In this document: positions 16,679 to 24,277 of the stretch, piece after piece | How positions within the stretch are numbered: position 1 is the first letter of the stretch | Layout of the letters: the number at the start of each line of letters is the position of its first letter | Source of the DNA: Lentilactobacillus kribbianus | Lineage (GTDB): Bacteria > Bacillota > Bacilli > Lactobacillales > Lactobacillaceae | DNA length: 64,000 nucleotides | Direction of reading: 5' to 3' | NCBI RefSeq assembly: GCF_013184075.1 | Contig: NZ_JABEQQ010000001.1 | Location: forward strand, 186,001 to 250,000 | Notes under the pieces: model-generated | Told to the model about the DNA's origin: nothing | The model's database searches: none | The model's input: the letters and a program-made list of their open reading frames with translations, nothing else | Program-made: the position numbers and the translations under genes

Positions 16679-17386
16679 ATGAATCACGAATTAACTACTT
16701 CAGCTGCCATCAAGGAAGCCATGCCAACTGTTTTTGGTTACATTGGTATTGGCATTGCCTTTGGGGTAGTAGCCAAAGCTGCTGGTTTTTCACCATTGAT
16801 TGTGACTTTAATGTCACTTATTATTTATGCTGGTTCAGCACAATTTATCGCCGTAAGCATGTTGGCAGCGCACAGTCCCATTTTATCCATTGTATTTGCT
16901 GTTTTTTTAGTTAATGCGCGGATGATTTTGATTAGTACCACTGTTTCTAGATATTTACCTGACCAAGCCACCTGGAAAAACGTTGTCTTAGGCAGTTTTA
17001 TTACTGATGAAAGCTTTGCTCTTAGCATGAATAAAATTAACTTTACTGACCATAAGTTGAATTTTGCCTGGTTAAATGCGGCTAATTCCGTCGCTTACTG
17101 GGTGTGGGCTCTAGCCTCATTAGTTGGTGCCGTTCTCGGTCAGTTCATCGCTAATCCAGATGATTTCGGCTTGAACTTTGCCATTGTCGCAATGTTTTTG
17201 GGCTTGTTGTACTTACAAATTATTTCTGATCGGGTCTTAGGAATTAACTTACAACTTTTAGTAGTTGCTATTACCTTGGTCTTAATGTATATCGGTTTGA
17301 TTTTTATTCCGGTTAATATTTTAGTATTAGTAGTAACTTTAATTGCCTGTGGATTGGGGGTGTGGTTACGCCGTGCCTTCTTTTGA
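16679..17386 (+). CDS. azlC: branched-chain amino acid exporter subunit AzlC
   Basis: Large subunit of the two-component AzlCD (BrnFE/LIV-E) exporter of branched-chain amino acids; 235 residues with about seven helices. AMPTVFGYIGIGIAFGVVAKAAG near the N-terminus and SLIIYAGSAQFIA with FLVNARMILIS are the family's signature segments. AGGAGGGG precedes the ATG. It overlaps azlD by 14 bases. Confidence 0.9.
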   Translation: MNHELTTSAAIKEAMPTVFGYIGIGIAFGVVAKAAGFSPLIVTLMSLIIYAGSAQFIAVSMLAAHSPILSIVFAVFLVNARMILISTTVSRYLPDQATWKNVVLGSFITDESFALSMNKINFTDHKLNFAWLNAANSVAYWVWALASLVGAVLGQFIANPDDFGLNFAIVAMFLGLLYLQIISDRVLGINLQLLVVAITLVLMYIGLIFIPVNILVLVVTLIACGLGVWLRRAFF

Positions 17387-17696
17387 ATATGTTTTATTAA
17401 CCATTATCGGGTGTGGTTTGGTTACCTGGTTATCACGGGTGTTACCATTAGTTTTATTAAAAAAATTCCAACTGTCACCCAAAGTAACCGAATTTTTAGC
17501 TTTTGTACCTATTACCATTATGGCCGCACTCTGGTTTGAAAATTTATTTACCCAACGCTTAGGTCACCTACCAATTACTAATTGGGATAATATCTGGGCC
17601 TCGGTTCCGACCGTAATAGCCGCCATTATTACCAAAAGCCTTCTTTGGATTGTGATCATCGGAATGGCCTCATTAGTCATCATCAATCATCTATAG
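17373..17696 (+). CDS. azlD: branched-chain amino acid exporter subunit AzlD
   Basis: Small subunit of AzlCD; 107 residues with about four helices. The motif WLSRVLPLVLLKK followed by FLAFVPITIMAALWFENLF is diagnostic. Start is taken as GTG at 17373, inside the end of azlC, which gives the usual family length. The ribosome site GGGGG lies rather far (12 bases), so coupling to azlC translation is likely. Confidence 0.85.
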   Translation: MPSFEYVLLTIIGCGLVTWLSRVLPLVLLKKFQLSPKVTEFLAFVPITIMAALWFENLFTQRLGHLPITNWDNIWASVPTVIAAIITKSLLWIVIIGMASLVIINHL

Positions 17697-17728
17697 CTTT
17701 ACATCAATCGTAAAACAACGTAAAGTAA

Positions 17729-17817
17729 TATAATAAATTCCGATAGCGAGTCTGACTCGTCATGTTACTAGACACCCTTTCTAGGCAGGAATCAAAATCA
17801 GAAGGAGTGTTTTTATT
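17729..17817 (+). promoter_or_regulatory. promoter and pseudoknot-like leader of the MFS gene
   Basis: -10 TATAAT (17729-17734; no good -35) is followed by a leader of about 75 bases. It holds hairpin CGAGT/ACTCG (17747-17759) and hairpin CTAGA/TCTAG (17768-17784) whose seven-base loop CACCCTT (17773-17779) is complementary to the ribosome binding site AAGGAGTG (17802-17809) with one bulged A. Pairing would hide the ribosome site. No known riboswitch class was recognised. Confidence 0.45.
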
Positions 17818-18975
17818 TTGTCTAAAAAATTTTTCACCGGTCTAATCGTTGCTATCGCCGCCAACTTACGGTTAGCAATTACCGCTGTTCCCCCTATTTT
17901 TACTGAAATTCAACACGGGTTGCATGTCACCGCCACGTTCACTTCGTTGCTGGTAACCATTCCCTTGCTCTGCTTTGCCTTTGGTGCGATGTTGACCCCC
18001 AAAATTCTTAGTACTATAGGGTTAAATCGCTTTATGATATTAGCCATTACCATGCTGATAATAGCCAATATCATTCGTCCCTTGGGATCATCGACAATGT
18101 TAATGGGGACCATTTTGGTCGGCTTAACTATTGCTTTTCTTAATGTGTTGGTTCCTACTATCATTGCTACTTATCAACCTAAAGCGGTCACTACCCTAAC
18201 TAGTTATTTTTCATTAACTATGGGCGCTTTTTCTGCCCTGGGGATTGCTTTAGCCGTTCCACTAACACGCTTAATTGGCTGGCGCTTATTTGTTCAATTA
18301 ATCGCCATTCCAGCCATCATTGCCTTAGGATATTGGTTAGTTGCCCACCGTAAACTAGCTAATGAATCCAGCGATTACACTCAATCTAACCATGATAAAA
18401 GCAAAAACGTGAGTTTCCTTTACACCTTTTGTCACGATCGATATGCTTGGTTATTAGCTCTTTTTATGGGAATGCAATCATTTGTTTTTTATAGTTTAAG
18501 CACGTGGTTACCAACCATGTATCACGAATCCGGTGCTTCCATGATTAATGCTGGTTTAATGTTATCGTTATTTCAATTAATTGGGATTCCTGCAGCATTA
18601 CTAGTTAATTTTATTTTGAATAAAAAAATCATTTTAATAATTATTTTAACCGGTTATCTTGGCGGAATTGTTAGCATAATGGTTGGTAATGGGGCGCTTT
18701 GGCTTTCAGCTCTTTTGTTAGGATTTGCTAGCGCCTTAATTTTTACTTTTGCCATGACGCTTATTGCTACTAGTGGTAATAATCCCCAACTGATTGCAAT
18801 GCGTTCGGGATTTGCTCAGTTTATCGGTTATTTAATTGCTGCCATTGGTCCCATGATGTTTGGTCAAATTGCTAGTCATACTCACAATGTTTTAGTAATG
18901 AACTTAGCTTTTATTGCCGTAATGTTAATCACCATTAGTCTGGGGTTCGTCGCGGTGACTCACCAAACAGAATAA
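17818..18975 (+). CDS. MFS transporter, CynX/NimT group
   Basis: Major facilitator with about 12 helices, 385 residues. NLRLAITAVPPIFTEIQ at the N-terminus and LLVTIPLLCFAFGAMLTPKI resemble the CynX/NimT (cyanate, 2-nitroimidazole) branch, where LR-A--AV-P is typical. The natural substrate is unknown. The start codon is TTG, ten bases after AAGGAG, which may lower or regulate translation together with the leader. It ends at a bidirectional terminator. Confidence 0.82.
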   Translation: MSKKFFTGLIVAIAANLRLAITAVPPIFTEIQHGLHVTATFTSLLVTIPLLCFAFGAMLTPKILSTIGLNRFMILAITMLIIANIIRPLGSSTMLMGTILVGLTIAFLNVLVPTIIATYQPKAVTTLTSYFSLTMGAFSALGIALAVPLTRLIGWRLFVQLIAIPAIIALGYWLVAHRKLANESSDYTQSNHDKSKNVSFLYTFCHDRYAWLLALFMGMQSFVFYSLSTWLPTMYHESGASMINAGLMLSLFQLIGIPAALLVNFILNKKIILIIILTGYLGGIVSIMVGNGALWLSALLLGFASALIFTFAMTLIATSGNNPQLIAMRSGFAQFIGYLIAAIGPMMFGQIASHTHNVLVMNLAFIAVMLITISLGFVAVTHQTE

Positions 18976-19022
18976 TAAAAAAAAGCAAACACAATGTGTT
19001 TGCTTTTTTATTATTCTGTTAA
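18971..19022 (+). repeat. direct repeat copy 1, contains a bidirectional terminator
   Basis: About 50 bases nearly identical to 20408-20457. The core AAAAAAGCAAACACAATG... is a hairpin with T runs on both sides and serves as terminator for the MFS gene (plus) and the DUF805 gene (minus). The last bases encode the final codons of the DUF805 gene. Confidence 0.85.
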
Positions 19023-20273
19023 ATTAATGGTTGTATCAAAAGTTTTATCGGAATTATCATCATCGTAATCATCAGTGTCATAATAAGCATCCCACTTCAA
19101 TCGAATACTAGTTAATCCATCAGCACTATCCATTTTAGGAACTAAAAAGTAAACATAACCATCAGCATCCGTGCCAGAATTTAATTCCCCATCAAAATTA
19201 TCGCTATCAGATAAATCAGCATCTATTTGTTGTCCATCACTGGTATTTAACGTTGATTGTGTCATAAATGCATTAATATCTTGTCCCGCAGTAACAGACA
19301 TATGAACCCTGATGATACCATTAAAAGTAGTTTGATCACTACCAGAGCCATCTGTATATTCTTCTTTGGTCTTGTAAACAGTGATGTCTTCCACTCCAAA
19401 AGTCGAGTTTGCCCATGTGCTATCAGTAAAATCACTAGTGTATTCTTCTTGATCATCAATATCGATTTTATCATCGCCAACCATTATAGAATCATCGTCA
19501 TCATTGGTTGTGGAACTTGTTTCATTTGTATCTTCAGTAGAAGCCGAACTGGAATCATAGTCACTTTCATCCGTATCATCATCGCTATTGCTATCACTTG
19601 CGATATTAGTAAAATAATGGGTATTAACATAGTCATTAGCATATGAATTAAATGAAATCAGTGAAACCAAAGAAACTATTACAATAATCAACCAGCTAAT
19701 CCATTTTTTGTACCATGGTTTAGTCTTACTTGATTTAACAAATCTTTGACCTTCAACATTACTTTTTTGAGCTAAAAACACAATAATAACAATTACTCCA
19801 ACAATCGGAATCAATAATAACCACAGATAATGAGCGGAACGATTAGTATCGTGTAATCGACGAATCATTGCTGTAAATCCCATAATCATTAAAATGGCCA
19901 ACGGTAAACAAAATATAAACTGTCCTAATAACCGAGAATAACTGGAAATATAACTATTTTCATTAGCAAAAATAATGGCTGGATACTTTAAATTAGTCAA
20001 CATCATTATACTAGACAGTAAAATATTAATAATAAAAATAGTCAGATAATTCCACCAAAAATTTGCTCGAGACATAATGTTGTTAATGGAAAAAGCATTT
20101 TGAAATGCTAATTTAAAAGAATTCAACATATTTGGTGTTGACTCATTGATAGGATTAGCAACTTTTTCTGTTGTAATGTTTTCTTGCTTAGCACCACAAA
20201 AAGGACAAAATTCGGCACTAGCAGGAATAGATTTACCACAATTGATACAAAATTTAGAATCTTTATTAGACAT
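19011..20273 (-). CDS. zinc-ribbon DUF805 membrane protein with DUF5067-like C-terminus
   Basis: A 420-residue protein in four parts: a zinc ribbon at 8-27 (CINCG and CPFCGAK), a DUF805-like membrane domain with four helices (about 70-200, NAFSINNIMSRANFWWNYL), a Ser/Asp-rich linker (about 225-270), and an extracellular beta domain (about 285-420, SVTAGQDINAFMTQSTL) like DUF5067 in Lactobacillaceae surface proteins. The role is unknown; the layout suggests a membrane-anchored outside domain. AGGAGGAT lies before ATG. The gene is enclosed by 50-bp direct repeats, a sign of duplication or insertion. Confidence 0.78.
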   Translation of the reverse strand: MSNKDSKFCINCGKSIPASAEFCPFCGAKQENITTEKVANPINESTPNMLNSFKLAFQNAFSINNIMSRANFWWNYLTIFIINILLSSIMMLTNLKYPAIIFANENSYISSYSRLLGQFIFCLPLAILMIMGFTAMIRRLHDTNRSAHYLWLLLIPIVGVIVIIVFLAQKSNVEGQRFVKSSKTKPWYKKWISWLIIVIVSLVSLISFNSYANDYVNTHYFTNIASDSNSDDDTDESDYDSSSASTEDTNETSSTTNDDDDSIMVGDDKIDIDDQEEYTSDFTDSTWANSTFGVEDITVYKTKEEYTDGSGSDQTTFNGIIRVHMSVTAGQDINAFMTQSTLNTSDGQQIDADLSDSDNFDGELNSGTDADGYVYFLVPKMDSADGLTSIRLKWDAYYDTDDYDDDNSDKTFDTTINLTE

Positions 20274-20407
20274 TAGATCCTCCTAAAATTATATGTATTT
20301 GCTTTTTGATATTTAATCAGAGAGTTATTGATTATATATCAAATCATCTATCATTACAATTACGTTTAATAAAAGATACCATTAACTACATAAACTAAAT
20401 ACTAAAG

Positions 20408-20457
20408 ATAATAAAAAAGCAAACACATTGTGTTTGCTTTTTTATTATTCCGTTAAT
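20408..20457 (+). repeat. direct repeat copy 2, contains the pepN terminator
   Basis: Near-copy of 18971-19022. The hairpin AAAAAGCAAACACA/TGTGTTTGCTTTTT follows the pepN stop codon on the minus strand. The flank TTAACGGAATAA differs by one base from the last codons of the DUF805 gene, as if a second copy of that gene's end remained here. Confidence 0.85.
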
Positions 20458-20458
20458 C

Positions 20459-22993
20459 TTATTCAACTAAGCTTTTCACAGCTTCATTAACCAATTTCTT
20501 ATCAGCTTCAATGAGGTTAATTCGACTCTTAATAACATTAATATCCATCTGAATTTCTCGAGTTAAACCTGGAGTTCCCAGCTTTGGTTCAAAGAAAGCT
20601 TCAAATTCACTCAATCGTTGTGGGGTATGGAAAGCTCTAGCAATATAGCCTATATAACTGGTAAATGACATGTCACCACCAATAGTATCTGCTAACCATT
20701 GCCAATCATTTCTAATCCAATCCCAAGCAGCTTGTTCCGCCGCACTATTTTCCAATAGTTGTGGGAACCAAGTTCTTAAATCTTGGGGTTTAATGATTGC
20801 TGGATTTTCGAACGCCACAATAATTTTTCTAATGGATGCTTCCTCAGTAGTGCTAGTTAATGCCACACTCAAATCGGCTTTAAAAGCTGGATCAACAGTA
20901 TTTTGATAAGTTAACATTAACCGATCAAACAATGCGGTACTCCCATAATTTTTCACTTCGTTAGTTAACACCGCAGCACGAACTGATGCTGATAAATGAA
21001 TCAAGTCATCAGCATGCTCTGTAAATAAGTCATGAGCAGCCTTCATAGCGGCATCATTTTTAGCATATAAAGCCGCATCTAAAATATATGGTCGGGTTAA
21101 TTGATCATCATTAGATTCATCTGCCTTAGGTAACCAGGTCAAGCGATCAAATTGATCTGCACTTAAATGGCCATATAATTGGCGGAGAAAGTTTTCTTCA
21201 GCAGAATCTGGTGTTGGAAACATTTTAAGATCTGCTGCCGCTTTATATAGTGCTTGATTAACCAAAGCAGAATGGCTAGCAGCAAACTGTTTCAAGACTG
21301 GCACAACTTTAGCAAACGACACTTGGCGCCCCTCTGCTAATAAGCGGAGGTCTTGTAAAATTTGTCGTTGTGAAATAACATCTAGTGAATCAGCACTGGC
21401 CAAAATATCTTCAAGTAAGGTTTGATCATATTTAACAATAAAATGAGAATTATTTCCGATATTTAAGCGGAAAGCCTGTCCATTTTGTTGTCGTAATTGT
21501 TCATAATCACCTAAAACTAATTTTTGATCGTTCATAATAGCTGGCACAACTTCATAATTGCCAGCCAGTGGAATTTGCCATTGACGGCCCATTTCTTTGC
21601 CACTACCAATAAAGAATTGTTGTTGCGACAAGGTTAATTTGCCATCAATAACGGCAGCTGTAACAACTGGAAAACCTGGTTGTTCTAGCCAAGAATTCAT
21701 AATTTCACCGACATTCATTCCGGCTGCTTCGCCTAATGCTTGCCAGAGATCTGCTCCCTTAGCATTGCCAAACTTATGAGCAGCAAAATAGTTTTTCAAC
21801 CCTGTCCGTAAGGCGTCATCACCAATCATTGCTCGAACCATGACTAGCATTCGAGAACCCTTAGCATAAACAATCGCACTATCAAAGAGGGCATCGATTT
21901 CGGCCGGATCTTCAACAGCTACATGAACTGGTTGAACTCCGTCAGTAGCATCTCTTTGTAAAGCTGATGGCACTTCCGACATTTGAAAGGCTTCCCAGAT
22001 ATGTAAATCAGGGTCAATAGCATCAATGGCAACATATTCCATCATGTTGGCAAAACTTTCGTTCAACCAAAGATCATCCCACCACTTCATGGTTACCAAA
22101 TCCCCAAACCATTGGTGAGCTAGTTCATGAGAAATGGTAGTAGCGGTATGTTGTTTCACCGGAATGGAAGCATTCAATGGATCAAACAATAAATATGATT
22201 CACGATACGTTACTAAGCCCCAGTTTTCCATCGCTCCCGCTGAAAAGTCTGGTAACGCTAATTGCCATGAATGAGATAATGGATATGGCGTCTCATAGAA
22301 ATCTTCAAAAAATTCAATCGATTTTTTAGCAATGGTTAACGGATAATCTAATTCATTTTCTGGGTGTGCTTTAGTTGAAAAGACGCCAATTTTAACTCCA
22401 CTTTTAGTGGTAGTGTACTTAGCTTGTAAATCACCGAAGGCAAACGCAATCAAGTAAGTCGATATCCGCAACGTGGTATCAAAATAATGAACTCCATTTT
22501 CAAAACGATTCTCGTCCATGTTGCTTAAAATAGTTTCGCCTTCGTGCTCATCAAACTTAATGGCCAAATCAAAAGTAGCTTTGGCTTCTGGTTCGTCAAC
22601 ACAAGGAAAGGCTTGGCGCGCAGAGGTCGTTTCAAACTGAGTTCCGATAATCTGTTTCTTTTCGCCATTTAATTCATAATATGATGGATAAATACCCATC
22701 ATAGTATCAGTCAACGGTGCCGTGTAATCAACGGTGATTGTGACTTCACCAGTTTGAGCTAATTCAATCTTAAACGCTTCGCGATCAGCATCCATCGTAA
22801 ATGGAACCGCTTGACCAGCCACCTTAACTGAATTAATAGTCATAAATTTTTGGTGGAGTGCAATAGTAGTATCTTGAGCATTACCAGTAACCGTGGTGGT
22901 CCCGGAAATCTGCTTAGTTTCTCGATTAATATCTAAAAAGAGATTATAGTGTTCGGGTTGAAAAACTTCATACAAATGCTGGTTCTTGGTCAT
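20459..22993 (-). CDS. pepN: aminopeptidase N (lysyl aminopeptidase)
   Basis: Cytoplasmic M1 zinc metallopeptidase that removes N-terminal residues from peptides; 844 residues, normal for lactobacillar PepN. The substrate-anchoring GAMEN lies at 253-257, the zinc motif H289-E290-x2-H293 with the third ligand E312 in NESFAN. The start was set at MTKNQ because AGAGGG is six bases upstream; an ATG two codons earlier lies inside that spacing. Works with PepX and PepI (48488-51880) in peptide use. Its terminator is the second direct repeat. Confidence 0.96.
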   Translation of the reverse strand: MTKNQHLYEVFQPEHYNLFLDINRETKQISGTTTVTGNAQDTTIALHQKFMTINSVKVAGQAVPFTMDADREAFKIELAQTGEVTITVDYTAPLTDTMMGIYPSYYELNGEKKQIIGTQFETTSARQAFPCVDEPEAKATFDLAIKFDEHEGETILSNMDENRFENGVHYFDTTLRISTYLIAFAFGDLQAKYTTTKSGVKIGVFSTKAHPENELDYPLTIAKKSIEFFEDFYETPYPLSHSWQLALPDFSAGAMENWGLVTYRESYLLFDPLNASIPVKQHTATTISHELAHQWFGDLVTMKWWDDLWLNESFANMMEYVAIDAIDPDLHIWEAFQMSEVPSALQRDATDGVQPVHVAVEDPAEIDALFDSAIVYAKGSRMLVMVRAMIGDDALRTGLKNYFAAHKFGNAKGADLWQALGEAAGMNVGEIMNSWLEQPGFPVVTAAVIDGKLTLSQQQFFIGSGKEMGRQWQIPLAGNYEVVPAIMNDQKLVLGDYEQLRQQNGQAFRLNIGNNSHFIVKYDQTLLEDILASADSLDVISQRQILQDLRLLAEGRQVSFAKVVPVLKQFAASHSALVNQALYKAAADLKMFPTPDSAEENFLRQLYGHLSADQFDRLTWLPKADESNDDQLTRPYILDAALYAKNDAAMKAAHDLFTEHADDLIHLSASVRAAVLTNEVKNYGSTALFDRLMLTYQNTVDPAFKADLSVALTSTTEEASIRKIIVAFENPAIIKPQDLRTWFPQLLENSAAEQAAWDWIRNDWQWLADTIGGDMSFTSYIGYIARAFHTPQRLSEFEAFFEPKLGTPGLTREIQMDINVIKSRINLIEADKKLVNEAVKSLVE

Positions 22994-23094
22994 AAGCATC
23001 CCTCTAATCTTATTTAGTTACACCCATTATACGACTTCTAGAAATATTTTCGACATATAAAAAGAGTTAATCAAGAATCCTCAATTAGCTCTTT

Positions 23095-23361
23095 TTAAGA
23101 TAGGTCACAATATACCATATGACTACGGGGAAATTCTAGCTCCAATAATTTTTTAACTAAATGAAAAGCCGCTTTAGAGTCCAAATCACTATATTGACAG
23201 TGATTAAAGCCCGCTTCAATAACATCGAAAGTAACGCCTCGCTTAACAATGGTCAGCATACGATCTTTTTTAAAGGTTAACAGTCTTATGGTACAGTCCG
23301 AGTTACGTTTAAATTGTTGCTTAATCCATTTAATCGTAGCTCTTTTCGTCATTGCTTTCAT
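23095..23361 (-). CDS. hypothetical small protein, partner of the toxin remnant
   Basis: An 88-residue basic protein (MKAMTKRATIKWIKQQF) with alternating strand and helix segments and no recognised domain; it has no evident XRE helix-turn-helix. Its ATG lies one base after the stop codon of the HigB-like remnant, with AAGGTGAAG as ribosome site, so they share a transcript. Position would suit an antitoxin, but the sequence does not show one. It may also be an independent gene. Confidence 0.5.
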   Translation of the reverse strand: MKAMTKRATIKWIKQQFKRNSDCTIRLLTFKKDRMLTIVKRGVTFDVIEAGFNHCQYSDLDSKAAFHLVKKLLELEFPRSHMVYCDLS

Positions 23362-23362
23362 T

Positions 23363-23667
23363 TTACTTCACCTTATTTAAAAAACGAGTTACTTCTCGAT
23401 CAAACTTGATTTTTTGCAACGTATCAGTAATATAACTAACTTGAATAACGGTATCCTTATTAAAATAAGCTAACCGAAAAACTGTTTGCCTACCCTAACT
23501 TTTAACTCATAAAGATGGTCGATATTACTACGTACTGGTTTGATTTTACTAGATCGTTGTTTCACGTAAATTGGCAATTTTTGTTGACAATAATCCACTA
23601 AGTGCTGGCGTTTGTCAGTAGTAAAATAATTTTTCACCTGCTCATCAATAATGATTTTTGCTGCCAT
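23363..23667 (-). pseudogene. HigB/Gp49-like toxin gene with a single-base frameshift
   Basis: The first frame encodes 65 residues ending LYELKVRVGKQFFG then stop; the next frame continues without gap as FRLAYFNKDTVIQVSYITDT...VTRFLNK. The joined product (about 101 residues) has the order YELR-VG-Q-YR-FYF of the HigB/Gp49 RelE-superfamily toxins (mRNA interferases). One added T in the run at 23477-23481 restores the frame, so this is a recent one-base deletion, a sequencing error, or programmed frameshifting. The 88-residue gene follows directly. Confidence 0.65.
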
Positions 23668-23723
23668 TTACTCGCCTCATTTGTTTTGACTAATTTCATT
23701 CTAGCCCTATTCACCTCAAATAA

Positions 23724-24161
23724 TTAAATGGCCGCTGACCAACTCATTGTTAATTCAACCTGATTAGTAGCCGTGTCTAGCTCTTTATTCATTACCTGAA
23801 AGTTTTGTCGCTGATAAAAATGAACTGCCACTTGATTTAGTTCATAAACATTTAACGTTAAATTTTGATGATCTTGTTTAATGTAATCTAATAGTTGCTG
23901 GCCCAATCCTTGATGACGATAATTGGCAGCCACAAAAATACCAGCAATATAGTTATCCATAACTCCTACAAAACCTTGAATTTGATCATTCACTTGAGCC
24001 ACTACAATTTCTGCTTTGGGTAATTCGTTACGTACATAATCCCAATTATCCAGCCAATATTGTCTGTTGATAAATGGATGACCAGCTAGGTTACCATTAA
24101 ACCAAATCGTCATGATTTGATCGAGTTCCAATGGCGTCACTGAATTTAGTTGTTTAATCAT
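23724..24161 (-). CDS. GNAT-family N-acetyltransferase
   Basis: Acyltransferase of 145 residues. IAGIFVAANYRHQGLGQQLL is the acetyl-CoA-binding motif A with the loop RHQGLG; VAVHFYQRQNFQVMNKEL is motif B. The N-terminal part WFNGNLAGHPFINRQYWLDN is like YjaB-type acetyltransferases. AAAGGTAA precedes the ATG. Substrate unknown. Confidence 0.83.
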   Translation of the reverse strand: MIKQLNSVTPLELDQIMTIWFNGNLAGHPFINRQYWLDNWDYVRNELPKAEIVVAQVNDQIQGFVGVMDNYIAGIFVAANYRHQGLGQQLLDYIKQDHQNLTLNVYELNQVAVHFYQRQNFQVMNKELDTATNQVELTMSWSAAI

Positions 24162-24236
24162 TTTAATTACCTTTCTGATGCCGAGATAGTATTTTCTTAA
24201 TTATAACTCTTCCATACTTAACATTTTGACAAATAA

Positions 24237-24274
24237 AAAACACGCTGTTATCCAATAGGATAACAACGTGTTTT
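24237..24274 (-). terminator. terminator of the mprF operon
   Basis: Minus-strand stem AAAACACGTTGTTATCC/GGATAACAGCGTGTTTT followed by TTATTTG. Confidence 0.9.
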
Positions 24275-24277
24275 GCT

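Noticed and set aside
19257-19646. A 129-codon plus-strand frame inside the DUF805 gene
   Set aside because: It is the reverse of the Ser/Asp-rich linker and outer domain, has no ribosome site, and the minus-strand protein has a clear zinc ribbon and membrane domain.
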